Assembly (NCBI RefSeq): GCF_014643775.1
Contig: NZ_BMKC01000001.1
Location: 1,612,001 to 1,676,000 of the forward strand
Length of the DNA: 64,000 bases
DNA from: Arenimonas soli
Lineage (GTDB): Bacteria > Pseudomonadota > Gammaproteobacteria > Xanthomonadales > Xanthomonadaceae
Reading direction: 5' to 3'
Shown: piece by piece, positions 1 to 8,201 of the stretch
Layout of the letters: the number at the start of each line of letters is the position of its first letter
Position numbering within the stretch: the stretch's first letter is position 1
Program-made: the position numbers and the translations under genes
The notes under the pieces: model-generated
The model's database searches: none
Told to the model about the DNA's origin: nothing
What the model saw: the letters and a program-made list of their open reading frames with translations, nothing else

Positions 1-435
1 CTGGTCGACTTCGCGCAGGGCGGTGATCTTGGCATCGGCGCCCAGGCCTTCGATCGGGTCGATGGCCGGGTACAGCGAACGGCCCGGCACCACCACGCGG
101 TGGCCGGCGGCCTGGGCGCGGCCATCGCGGCTGATCGCGCGCGCCGCCGCCGCCGATTCCAGCAGCGCCTCGGCGCGGATGTCGTCGGAATAGGCAAAGC
201 CGGTTTTTTCGCCGCTGACCGCGCGCACGCCCACGCCCTGTTCGATGGCGTGGGAGCCATCCTTGACGATGCCGTCCTCGACCACCCAGCTTTCGCGGCG
301 CGAATGCTGGAAGTACAGGTCGCCGTAGTCCACGCCCGGGCCCATCAGGCGGCCGAAGGCGGGCTCGAGCGATTCCAGGCCGAGTCCGGCAGGCGTGAGC
401 AGGCGCGATTGCGCCAGGGTAAGGGTCTGGGTCAT
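1..435 (-). CDS. tldD: TldD metalloprotease subunit, N-terminal part (runs off the window)
   Basis: The first 145 codons are visible; the rest lies left of the window. The N-terminus has the TldD pattern of a GVDYGDLYFQHS stretch followed by ESWVVEDGIVK and a GVGVRAV segment. TldD pairs with TldE (PmbA) to form a zinc metalloprotease that degrades unfolded peptides and matures peptide natural products; the catalytic HExxxH helix lies in the C-terminal part and cannot be checked. The gene begins 58 bases downstream of yhdP on the same strand, matching the common rng-yhdP-tldD order of gammaproteobacteria. Co-transcription is likely. Confidence 0.9.
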   Translation of the reverse strand, partial: MTQTLTLAQSRLLTPAGLGLESLEPAFGRLMGPGVDYGDLYFQHSRRESWVVEDGIVKDGSHAIEQGVGVRAVSGEKTGFAYSDDIRAEALLESAAAARAISRDGRAQAAGHRVVVPGRSLYPAIDPIEGLGADAKITALREVDQ

Positions 436-493
436 CCGGGGGTTCACTGGGGAAAGGCCTTAGTGTCCCAGATGCGGCCTGCGGGCGCGGCCT

Positions 494-3400
494 TCAAGGC
501 TGGCGCGGCGTCGGCGGCGTGGCCGGCGGGCCCTTTTCCACGACTTCGACCACCGGGTCGGCCCAGTCGCCGGTGACGTGGTAAACGGTGCGCGCGGCTT
601 CCTTGAGCGGCTTTTGCAGCACGGCCTGGGCCACGGCGCCGACGGCGGCGCCGACCGGCCCGCCGGCGATGGCGCCGATGGCCGGCAGCACGCCGCCGGC
701 CTTGGGCAGCACTTCGATGCGCTGGTCGTACTGCTGGCTGCGCAGGTTGGTGGAACCGCTGACGCGGATTTCCGCCGCCGGGCCGTTGATCTGCAGCAGG
801 TCGGTGCGGGCGACGCCGTCGGCGAACACGAACTCGCCGGCCATGGAGTTGAAGCCGAAACCCTTGTTGAAAAAATCCTTGAAGTCCAGGGTCAGCCGGC
901 GCGGGATCTCGGCCAGGGAAATCAGGCCCAGCACGCGGCCACCACCGCCGGGTTCAACCTCCAGCAGCGCGCCTTCGCCCACTTCCACCTTCAACAGGCC
1001 TTCGAAGGCGGCCAGGGAGAATTCGCCGGGCGACCCGGCCCAGCCGCCGTCGAGCAGGCCGGTGGTGGGGCCTTCCTCGACCATGCCTTCCAGGCCAAAC
1101 GCGCCCAGCAGGTCGCCCAGCGCCCGCGCCGAGAACCGCACGTCGAAGTCGGAGCGGGTGCCGCCGTCCGCGTCGCGCAGCCAGTCGCCCGAGGCATCGA
1201 GCTGGTAGCCCTGCGAGCGGGTGCTGAAGGTGTCGATGTGCAGGCCGGCGGGCACCGGATTCGCACGCAGCGTGGCCTCGCCCAGCACCAGCGTGCCCAT
1301 GCGCAGGTCGCGCACCTGGAAATCCAGCGGCGGCAGCGTGGCCGGATCCTGGCCCTCGCCTGCCGCGGCTGTTTCCGGCACCGCGGCACCGACGACCGCC
1401 GCCACGCCGGCTTCCGCGGCGACCGGGTCAGCGGCAGCTGCCCCGGCCCCGTCGGCTTGCACCAGCGTCTTCTCCGGCCAGTACAGGCGCTCCAGGCGCC
1501 CTTCGACGGCGGCCCCTTCGGCGAATGGCACGACGATGTTGCCGGCGATCTCCGGGCCGTCCAGGGTCACGCGGGTTCGGTCCTCGCCGCGCGCCAGGCG
1601 CACGTGGGTGTCGGCGAACCGCGAACCCATCAGGTCCAGCTGGTCCACGCGCAGGTCCACGGTGCGCAGCACGGTGCCGCCGCCCTCGCCCGGGCCGGCA
1701 TCGGGGTCCCTGCCGCTGCCCGCGAAACCGATCCAGCCGGCCGCATCCAGGGTGGCGCTCTGGCCCACCACCACCAGGCCCGAGTCGGGCAGGTCCAGCG
1801 GGCCGTCTTCGCCCAGGCGCAGCGCACCGGTCAGCCGGCCCTGTTCGTCGATGCGGCCGCGCAGGCGCGCCAGCGAACCCAGGCGCAGCTGCACTTCGCC
1901 CTTGCTCACCGGCAGCGGCACGTCCAGGCGCATGGGCAGCCCCAGGTCGGCGGCCTTGGCCAGCGGCGCCGGCAGGTCCAGGCGCACGCCGGCCAGGTCG
2001 CTCTCGACCCGCAGGCGCGAAGGTGGCGCCGGCTGCCCGTCCGGCGTCACCGGCACGTCCACGCGGATGTCCCAGAAACCACGCCCGTCCACGTGCGGAT
2101 CCAGCCAGGCCAGCGGTGGATGCCGGGCCAGCAGGTCCTTGACCGGGAATTCGCCCAGCAGGCGCGCGCGTGCGGCCAGCGCCGGGTCGTCGGTGTCGTT
2201 GCCGACCGCGAGGTTGAACACGCCCGGCTCGCCGTCAAAGAGCACCTGCAGGTCTTCGGTGTAGAAACCACCCGCGCCGAAACGGGTGCGGCCGCTGACG
2301 TCGGTGAAGACGATGTCCCAGCGCGGGTCGGCCAGGCGCGCCTGGGCCAGGTCGAGGTGGCCTTCGATGCGGCGACCTTCCAGGCGGGCCACCAGCGGCA
2401 GGTCAAGCAGCAGCGCCACCCGGGCCAGGCCGGACACGCTGGTTTCGCGCAGGTGGTCGCCGTAGCGTTCGGCCAGCGGGCTGGCCAGCATCAGGGACTG
2501 CAGGGTCTCGCCGCGGGTGGCCGAGGAGACATCGAGCAGCAGGCGCGGGTCGCGGAACTCCGGGATGCCGCCGACCAGGCGATCCACCGGGTTGCCGGCG
2601 ATCGCGGCCTGGCCGTCCAGGGTCATGCCTGCGCCGTCGAAGCCGACATCGATGTCCATGTCCTCGGCGTCGGGCCAGTCATCGCTGAAGTGCACGCGTG
2701 CGCCGGCCAGGCGGGCCCGGGCGTCGAAGCGCCCTTCCCCGTCGCGGAACGGCCAGTCGTCGAGGTCGCCGGCCAGGCTGATGCGACCGTCGCGCACTTC
2801 GCCCTCGAGCAGCGCACGGTCGAGCCAGTCGATGGTCTTTTCCGGCATCTTGCCCTGCACCCAGAACCGGCCCGCCGCGCCGACCGGCGAGGTGTCGACG
2901 ACGGCCGCCAGGTCGATGCGCGGTTTGCTGCCATCGCCCTGGAAGGCCAGCTCGGCGCGCAGCCGGGTGCCGTAGTCGGGTCCGCGAATCGACAGCCGGC
3001 TGGCGCCGAGCGTCCAGCCTCCGCCGTCGCGCCACCAGCCCAGCAGGCCCTCGAGCCGGAAGTCCAGTGGTTCGCGAAAGCGTTCGGGCCACTGGAAGGA
3101 CGCGGGACCGGGGCTGAGCTGCAGCACGCCACCGTCCTGGTCCATGGCGACGTGGCCGGCCAGCGCCTGCAGGCCGGGGCGGCCGTCGTTGGGGTTCCAG
3201 GCAATGCCGTCGAGCGCCGCGGACGCCTGCCAGTCGCCTTCCCGGCCCTGCAGGCGCACCTGGCGCAGCTGGCCTTCCGGCGCCGCCCGGTGCAGCCACT
3301 GCCGCAGTCCGTCGGGCACCCGGGCGCTGAGGCTGGCCCACTGTCGCACCGGCACCAGGTCGAGGCTCGGGGCGAGCAGCGCGAACCGTTCGCCGCCGGC

Positions 3401-4411
3401 CAGCCACAGGCCATCCAGGCGTCGCGGTTCGGTGCGCCCGGGGTCGCTCAGCCGCAGGCGCGGCGCATGCAGCTGCCAGGCGCCGTCGTCGCCGGCCTGC
3501 CAGCGCGCCAGCAGGCTGGCCGACTCGTAGGCCACCGGCGGCGACGCCAGCCGTCCGTCCGCGCCCGGCAACCAGGGCTGGCGGGCACCGATGGCGAGCG
3601 GCGAAAACTCGGCGCGGCTGCGCACGTCCATCACCCGCCGGTTGTCGATGCGGGCCCATAGGTCGAGCTTGCCCGTGCCGGCCAGCACCACGCCGGTATC
3701 GGCCATCTGCGCCGACCAGGCCTGCAGCACCAGCTGGTCGCCGCCGGCCCAGAGCTGGCCCGACCAGTCGTCGCGGCGAAGGTCGGCCACGGCCGACAGC
3801 GGTGGCGTGGCGGGGTCGGCCCAGGCGCGCAGGCCGGCCACCACGGTGTCGCCGTCCACGCGCAGGCGCAGGTCCACGCGGGCCATTTCCAGCGGCGCGC
3901 GCAGGACCGGCGAGCGCACCTGCAGCCGGGCGCGCTCGACCTGCAGTTCGCCCAGGGCCTCGAGCGTATCGAGCGGATCGACGCCGGGTTTGGGTTCGAA
4001 CGGCAGGCCGGCCAGGCGCCAGCGGCGGTCTTCGCCCTGCTCGAGCACCAGGGACAGGTCGCGCACCTTCAGCGCGGTCAGCGGTTCTCCCGGCAGCAGG
4101 CCCGAATACACGGCAACCAGGAGTTCGGCCTGGCCGACCTCGAGCTGGCGTTCGCCTTCGCCGATGCGCAGGCCGCCGAGGGTGAAGCGCGGACCCTGGC
4201 GGGTCCATTCGCCGCGCGCGCTTTCGAAGGCCACCGGTTCGCCCAGGCGTTCGGACAGCCAGTGGGCCACCTTGTCCGGATGCCGCTCGACCAGGGGCAG
4301 CAGCTGGTTGAGCGCGCCGACGCCGGTCGCCAGCAGGATCAGCAGGACGAGGAAACCGTAGCCCAGCACGCGGCGGGCATGGCGGAAGCGGCGGCGCAGC
4401 GGGCTGGTCAT
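494..4411 (-). CDS. yhdP: YhdP family AsmA-like phospholipid transport protein
   Basis: This 1305-residue protein has one N-terminal membrane helix (about residues 15-38, LGYGFLVLLILLATGVGAL) after a basic cytoplasmic start, then a very long periplasmic body of beta-rich repeats, with the DUF3971 region in the middle and an AsmA-like C-terminal section from about residue 1100. Length matches E. coli YhdP (about 1270). YhdP, with TamB and YdbH, is a bridge-like protein that moves phospholipids between inner and outer membranes. It starts only 6 bases after the rng stop codon and precedes tldD, so the three are probably one operon. An internal Ala/Gly/Glu-rich stretch (around residues 1000-1030) looks like a lineage-specific linker. 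Confidence 0.9.
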   Translation of the reverse strand: MTSPLRRRFRHARRVLGYGFLVLLILLATGVGALNQLLPLVERHPDKVAHWLSERLGEPVAFESARGEWTRQGPRFTLGGLRIGEGERQLEVGQAELLVAVYSGLLPGEPLTALKVRDLSLVLEQGEDRRWRLAGLPFEPKPGVDPLDTLEALGELQVERARLQVRSPVLRAPLEMARVDLRLRVDGDTVVAGLRAWADPATPPLSAVADLRRDDWSGQLWAGGDQLVLQAWSAQMADTGVVLAGTGKLDLWARIDNRRVMDVRSRAEFSPLAIGARQPWLPGADGRLASPPVAYESASLLARWQAGDDGAWQLHAPRLRLSDPGRTEPRRLDGLWLAGGERFALLAPSLDLVPVRQWASLSARVPDGLRQWLHRAAPEGQLRQVRLQGREGDWQASAALDGIAWNPNDGRPGLQALAGHVAMDQDGGVLQLSPGPASFQWPERFREPLDFRLEGLLGWWRDGGGWTLGASRLSIRGPDYGTRLRAELAFQGDGSKPRIDLAAVVDTSPVGAAGRFWVQGKMPEKTIDWLDRALLEGEVRDGRISLAGDLDDWPFRDGEGRFDARARLAGARVHFSDDWPDAEDMDIDVGFDGAGMTLDGQAAIAGNPVDRLVGGIPEFRDPRLLLDVSSATRGETLQSLMLASPLAERYGDHLRETSVSGLARVALLLDLPLVARLEGRRIEGHLDLAQARLADPRWDIVFTDVSGRTRFGAGGFYTEDLQVLFDGEPGVFNLAVGNDTDDPALAARARLLGEFPVKDLLARHPPLAWLDPHVDGRGFWDIRVDVPVTPDGQPAPPSRLRVESDLAGVRLDLPAPLAKAADLGLPMRLDVPLPVSKGEVQLRLGSLARLRGRIDEQGRLTGALRLGEDGPLDLPDSGLVVVGQSATLDAAGWIGFAGSGRDPDAGPGEGGGTVLRTVDLRVDQLDLMGSRFADTHVRLARGEDRTRVTLDGPEIAGNIVVPFAEGAAVEGRLERLYWPEKTLVQADGAGAAAADPVAAEAGVAAVVGAAVPETAAAGEGQDPATLPPLDFQVRDLRMGTLVLGEATLRANPVPAGLHIDTFSTRSQGYQLDASGDWLRDADGGTRSDFDVRFSARALGDLLGAFGLEGMVEEGPTTGLLDGGWAGSPGEFSLAAFEGLLKVEVGEGALLEVEPGGGGRVLGLISLAEIPRRLTLDFKDFFNKGFGFNSMAGEFVFADGVARTDLLQINGPAAEIRVSGSTNLRSQQYDQRIEVLPKAGGVLPAIGAIAGGPVGAAVGAVAQAVLQKPLKEAARTVYHVTGDWADPVVEVVEKGPPATPPTPRQP

Positions 4412-4417
4412 GCCGGC

Positions 4418-5902
4418 TTAGAGCAGGACCACGTCGTATTGTTCCTGAGCATATTGCTCGTCGGCCTGGAAACGAATGGTCTTGCCCAGGAATTCCTCGA
4501 GTTCGGCCACGGCCGCCGATTCTTCTTCGGTGATCTTGTTCACCACCTTGGGCGAAGCGATGACCAGCAGCTGCTGGGCCTCGAACTGGCGCACGGCCCG
4601 GGTGATCTCGCGGAAGATTTCGTAGGTGAGGGTTTCGCCGGTCTTGAGCGTGCCGCGCCCGTTGCACTCGGGGCAGGTTTCGCACAGCTGGCGCTCGAGG
4701 CTGTCGGTGGTGCGCTTGCGCGTCATCTCGACCAGGCCCAGCGGCGAGAATTCGTGGAACGACGTGCGGGCGTGGTCGTGCGCCAGGCCCTTCTCGAGCG
4801 TGCGCAGCACCTGGCGTTTGTGCTCGTCGTCGTTCATGTCGATGAAGTCGATGATGATGATGCCGCCCAGGTTGCGCAGGCGCAGCTGCCGGGCGACCGA
4901 CTGGGCGGCCTCGAGGTTGGTGCGGTAGACGGTTTCCTCGAGGTTGCGCTGGCCCAGGAAGGAGCCGGTGTTGACGTCGATCGTGGCCATCGCCTCGGTC
5001 TGGTCGATCACCAGGTAACCACCCGACTTGAGCGGAACTTCCTTTTGCAGCGCACGCTGGATTTCGTCCTCGACGCCGTAGAGGTCGAAGATCGGGCGTT
5101 CGCCGGTGTAGTGCTCGATGCGCGCGGCCAGTTCGGGCATGAACTGGTGGGCGAAGGCATTGAGCCGGTCGTAGGCCTCGCGCGAATCCACCCGCACGGT
5201 GTCCACGTTCTTGCGCATCAGGTCGCGCACCGCGCGCAGGGGCAAGGCCAGGTCTTCGTAGATGCGCTGGCCGACCTTGCAGCTGGCGCTGGCTTCGCGG
5301 ATGACGTCCCAGGCCTTGCGCAGGTAGGCCACGTCCTCGGCCAGGGCCTCGTCGGGCTGGCCTTCGGCATTGGTGCGCACGATGTAGCCCTGGCCGCTGC
5401 CGTTGGCCAGCTCGCCGACCAGGGTCTTGAGCCTGGTCCGTTCGGTTTCGTCCTCGATGCGCGCGGACACGCCGAGCACGCGCGAATGCGGCAGGAACAC
5501 CAGGTAACGCGAGGGGATGGACACCTGGGTGGTGAGGCGGGCGCCCTTGCTGCCGATCGGGTCCTTGACCACCTGCACGACGATTTCCTGGCCCTCGTGC
5601 ACCAGCGACGTGATCGCCGGCGGCGGCGAAGGGGCCAGCACCTCGCCCTCGCCTTCGCCGCTGGGCGCGGCCGGCAGCCGCAGGATGTCGGAGGCATGCA
5701 GGAAGGCGGCGCGCTCGAGGCCGATTTCGACGAAGGCGGCCTGCATGCCGGGCATCACCCGCTGCACGCGGCCCTTGTAGATGTTGCCGACGACGCCGCG
5801 GCGCGAGGCGCGCTCGATGTGCAGTTCCTGCAGCATGCCATTTTCAACCACCGCCACGCGGGTTTCGCGCGGGGTGACGTTGACCAGGATTTCTTCCGAC
5901 AC
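4418..5902 (-). CDS. rng: Ribonuclease G
   Basis: The 494-residue protein is an RNase E/G endoribonuclease that processes the 5' end of 16S rRNA and cleaves some mRNAs. An S1 RNA-binding domain occupies about residues 35-125 (GNIYKGRVQRVMPGMQAAFV). The two Mg-binding catalytic aspartates fall at D309 (ATIDVNTG) and D352 (IIIIDFIDM), 43 residues apart as in E. coli RNase G (304/347). The zinc-link cysteines are in CPECNG at about 410-413. It lacks the long C-terminal degradosome scaffold of RNase E, so it is RNase G by length. The ATG start follows a GGAG-type ribosome site 11 bases after maf. Confidence 0.95.
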   Translation of the reverse strand: MSEEILVNVTPRETRVAVVENGMLQELHIERASRRGVVGNIYKGRVQRVMPGMQAAFVEIGLERAAFLHASDILRLPAAPSGEGEGEVLAPSPPPAITSLVHEGQEIVVQVVKDPIGSKGARLTTQVSIPSRYLVFLPHSRVLGVSARIEDETERTRLKTLVGELANGSGQGYIVRTNAEGQPDEALAEDVAYLRKAWDVIREASASCKVGQRIYEDLALPLRAVRDLMRKNVDTVRVDSREAYDRLNAFAHQFMPELAARIEHYTGERPIFDLYGVEDEIQRALQKEVPLKSGGYLVIDQTEAMATIDVNTGSFLGQRNLEETVYRTNLEAAQSVARQLRLRNLGGIIIIDFIDMNDDEHKRQVLRTLEKGLAHDHARTSFHEFSPLGLVEMTRKRTTDSLERQLCETCPECNGRGTLKTGETLTYEIFREITRAVRQFEAQQLLVIASPKVVNKITEEESAAVAELEEFLGKTIRFQADEQYAQEQYDVVLL

Positions 5903-5912
5903 GGGGGGCTCC

Positions 5913-6482
5913 TCAGTCCATGAGGCCGAAATCGCGCATCAGCTGCGCGGTTTCGTGCAAGGGCAGGCCCATCACGCCGGAGTGGCTGCCGGAAAGATGG
6001 GCCACGAAGGCCGCGGCGCGACCCTGGATGGCGTAGGCGCCGGCCTTGCCGAAACATTCGCCGGTGGCGATGTAGGCGTCGATGCGGGCGTCGGTGAGTT
6101 TTTCGAAGCGCACCTGGGTGACGCAGGCGGCGTGCTGTTCGCGGCCGGCGCTTAGCACCCACACCGTCGAAATGCACTCGTGCACCCGCCCGGAGAGCCG
6201 GCGCAGCATGCGCGCGGCGTCGGCGGCGTCGGCCGGCTTGCCGAAGACTTCGTCGTCGAGCACGACTTCGGTGTCGGCGCCCAGGACCACGGCGCCCTTG
6301 CTTGCGACCACCTGCAGCAGCCCGGCGCCGGCCTTTTCCCGGGCGACGCGGCTGACGTAGGCAGCCGGCGGTTCGCCGGGCTCGCGCTGCTCGGGAACGT
6401 CGACATCGAGCAGGCCGAACTCGAGGCCCAGCTGGGCGAGCAGTTCGCGGCGGCGCGGTGATTGCGAGGCGAGGTAGAGCAT
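5913..6482 (-). CDS. yhdE: Maf/YhdE nucleoside triphosphate pyrophosphatase
   Basis: The 189-residue protein opens with LYLASQSPRRRELL, the (S/T)xRR signature of the Maf family, followed by AREKA and a GADTEVVLDDEVFGKP segment that supplies the catalytic Asp and Lys. Maf proteins hydrolyse non-canonical or canonical pyrimidine NTPs (dTTP/UTP in YhdE) to monophosphates and pyrophosphate, and affect septum formation when overproduced. The gene sits between rlmH and rng on the same strand with short gaps (17 and 10 bases), as in many gammaproteobacteria. Substrate preference (YhdE or YceF type) cannot be fixed by eye; the rng neighbour favours YhdE. Confidence 0.9.
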   Translation of the reverse strand: MLYLASQSPRRRELLAQLGLEFGLLDVDVPEQREPGEPPAAYVSRVAREKAGAGLLQVVASKGAVVLGADTEVVLDDEVFGKPADAADAARMLRRLSGRVHECISTVWVLSAGREQHAACVTQVRFEKLTDARIDAYIATGECFGKAGAYAIQGRAAAFVAHLSGSHSGVMGLPLHETAQLMRDFGLMD

Positions 6483-6499
6483 CGCCCAAGGATAGCCGG

Positions 6500-6970
6500 T
6501 CAGGCCCGGTGGTAGGGATGGTTGGCGAGCAGGCTGCAGGCGCGGTACAGCTGTTCGGCCAGCACCAGCCGCACCAGCATGTGCGGCAGGGTCAGCGGGC
6601 CCAGCGACCAGCGTTCGTCGGCCGCCGCAAGCACGTCCGGCGCGTGTCCCTCGGGGCCGCCGATGAGGAAAACCAGGTCGCGGCCCTGCTGGCGCCAGTG
6701 TTCAAGCCGCTGCGCCAGGCCTTCGGAGCTGTGGGCCTTGCCGCGGCCGTCGAGCGCGACCACCCAGGCATTGCGCGGCAGGGCGGCCTGCACGCGCGCC
6801 CCTTCGTCGGCCATCGCGCGGGCGGCGTCGCGGCCCTTGCCGCGCATCCCGGGCGCGACTTCCACCAGGTCGAGCGGCAGCCAGTGCGAAAGCCGCTTCT
6901 GGTACTCCCCGAACCCCTCCGCCACCCACCCGGGCGGGTTCTCACCGACCGCGATCAACCGGGCCTTCAT
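6500..6970 (-). CDS. rlmH: 23S rRNA pseudouridine-1915 N3-methyltransferase RlmH
   Basis: The 156-residue SPOUT methyltransferase modifies pseudouridine 1915 in helix 69 of 23S rRNA using S-adenosylmethionine. Diagnostic motifs are LVFLIGGPEGH (about residues 98-108, SAM-binding knot), LPHMLVRLVLAEQLYRA and the C-terminal NHPYHR. Length matches the family (155 in E. coli). It follows rsfS in the same direction, as is almost universal in proteobacteria, but here the two genes are separated by a 128-base gap holding a large inverted repeat, so read-through could be modulated. Confidence 0.95.
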   Translation of the reverse strand: MKARLIAVGENPPGWVAEGFGEYQKRLSHWLPLDLVEVAPGMRGKGRDAARAMADEGARVQAALPRNAWVVALDGRGKAHSSEGLAQRLEHWRQQGRDLVFLIGGPEGHAPDVLAAADERWSLGPLTLPHMLVRLVLAEQLYRACSLLANHPYHRA

Positions 6971-6991
6971 CGGCTGACGTTGAAGGAGCTA

Positions 6992-7088
6992 TTGGCCACG
7001 GATGAACACGGATAAACACGGATAAGGCCAAAACAAACCTGACCTGACTTTGCTCTATCCGTGTACATCCGTGTTCATCCGTGGCTAA
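6992..7088. repeat. Large inverted repeat between rsfS and rlmH
   Basis: The left arm (about 6992-7027) holds tandem copies of a CACGGATGAACACGGAT-like unit. The right arm (about 7053-7088) carries the complementary ATCCGTGTTCATCCGTGG units. The arms are separated by an A+T-rich loop of about 25 bases. The unit GGATGAACACGGAT is a widespread dispersed intergenic repeat in many environmental bacteria. On RNA from either strand this could form a long hairpin. Only this one copy was seen in the window. Confidence 0.8.
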
Positions 7089-7097
7089 AAAGCAGCT

Positions 7098-7511
7098 TCA
7101 AGCCTCCGGCGAACCTTCGGCCGGCGCTTCGGGCGGTTGGTCGCCGACGGTCCAGAGGCGTTCGAGCGCGTAGAACTCGCGCACGCGCGGCAGCATGACG
7201 TGCACGATGACGTCGCCCAGGTCGACCAGCACCCACTCGGCCTCGCGCTCGCCTTCCACGCCCAGCGGCATGACGCCGCACTTCTTGGAGAACTTAACGA
7301 CTTCGTCGGCCACGGACTTCACGTGGCGGGTGGAGGTGCCGGAAACGACCACCAGGTAGTCGGCGATGCTGGTCTTGCCGCGAACGTCGATTTCGACGGC
7401 GTCCTTGGCCTTCATTTCCTCCAGCGCGGCGTGGACCTGCTCGAGCAGGGCTTCCGGCGAGGGCGCCGGATCGGGCATCCGGGTCTTGATGACGTGGGCT
7501 TGGGTGGTCAA
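7098..7511 (-). CDS. rsfS: Ribosome silencing factor RsfS
   Basis: RsfS (Iojap family) binds ribosomal protein uL14 on the 50S subunit and blocks subunit joining during starvation. The protein (137 residues) contains the family core VEIDVRGKTSIADYLVVVSGTS, THVKSVADEV-like and GEREAEWVLVDLGDVIVHVM segments. The chosen start is a TTG at 7511, which gives the extended N-terminus usual in Xanthomonadaceae. An ATG 11 codons later (7478) would give 126 residues and is a real alternative, since neither has a strong Shine-Dalgarno. It lies between nadD and rlmH; the gap to nadD is 48 bases and contains a TATAAT box. Confidence 0.9.
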   Translation of the reverse strand: MTTQAHVIKTRMPDPAPSPEALLEQVHAALEEMKAKDAVEIDVRGKTSIADYLVVVSGTSTRHVKSVADEVVKFSKKCGVMPLGVEGEREAEWVLVDLGDVIVHVMLPRVREFYALERLWTVGDQPPEAPAEGSPEA

Positions 7512-7541
7512 GGGCGGCTCGTTGGGTGAATTCGGGTGCGG

Positions 7542-7547
7542 ATTATA
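7542..7547 (-). promoter_or_regulatory. TATAAT box upstream of rsfS
   Basis: On the minus strand a perfect TATAAT lies about 30 bases before the rsfS TTG start, in the short gap after nadD. No convincing -35 hexamer was found 16-18 bases upstream, so it is only a possible internal promoter. Confidence 0.3.
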
Positions 7548-7559
7548 CGCCGGGCCACC

Positions 7560-8201
7560 TTAAGCCGCCCGGTACAGTCCGCGGCGTGCGATTTCGGCCG
7601 CCACCGAGGGCGGCAACCAATCGCCGGGGTCCTCGCCGGCCGCCAGGCGCCGGCGAAGCTCGCTGGCGGACGCCGGATGCGGCGGCAGGTCCAGCCTGAA
7701 CAGGTGGCCTGCGGCGGACTCCGACAGCGCGGTGGGCGCCCTGGCCCAGCGGCCCGAGCAGGCCTCGGACAAGGACTCGGGAAGGTCTTCCAGGCCGTGG
7801 CCCGGCCTCACCGCGACCACGAAGTGGGCCAGGTCGAACAGTTCCCGCCAGTCGTGCCAATGGGCCAGGCCCCGGAAGGCATCGGCCCCCACCAGCCAGG
7901 CCAACGGTGCCTGCGAGCCCATGTCCGCGCGCGCCTCGCGCAGGGTGTCCACGGTGTAGGACGGGCCCTTGCGGCGCAGTTCGCGGGCATCGACGGCCAG
8001 GCCGGGCTCGCCCGCCACCGCCAGCTCCAGCAGGTCGGCGCGGTCCCGGGCACCGGCGGCGGTCGGGCCGCGGTGCGGCGGCACGGCGGCCGGCACCAGG
8101 TGCACGGCGGCGTGCAGGGTGTCGCGGGCGGCGCGGGCCACGGCCAGGTGGCCGGCATGCACCGGGTCGAAGGTGCCGCCGTAGAAAACGCGCAGGCTCA
8201 C
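7560..8201 (-). CDS. nadD: Nicotinate-nucleotide adenylyltransferase
   Basis: NadD transfers AMP from ATP to nicotinate mononucleotide, giving deamido-NAD in the de novo and salvage NAD pathways. The 213-residue protein starts with a nucleotidyltransferase fold signature, FYGGTFDPVHAGHL (HxGH at residues 14-17 region), and has a SYTVDTL motif and the WLVGADAF strand of the family. The start is GTG at 8201, overlapping the holA TGA (GTGA), chosen because it places the GGTFDPVH motif at the N-terminus; the open frame continues upstream inside holA but without family sequence. Coupled translation with holA is likely. Confidence 0.93.
   Translation of the reverse strand: MSLRVFYGGTFDPVHAGHLAVARAARDTLHAAVHLVPAAVPPHRGPTAAGARDRADLLELAVAGEPGLAVDARELRRKGPSYTVDTLREARADMGSQAPLAWLVGADAFRGLAHWHDWRELFDLAHFVVAVRPGHGLEDLPESLSEACSGRWARAPTALSESAAGHLFRLDLPPHPASASELRRRLAAGEDPGDWLPPSVAAEIARRGLYRAA

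Noticed and set aside
578-3661. 1027-codon open frame on the plus strand opposite yhdP
   Set aside because: It is a GC-bias shadow: no domain or start-site support, composition rich in Arg/Ala/Gln/His, and yhdP on the other strand is a clear full-length gene.
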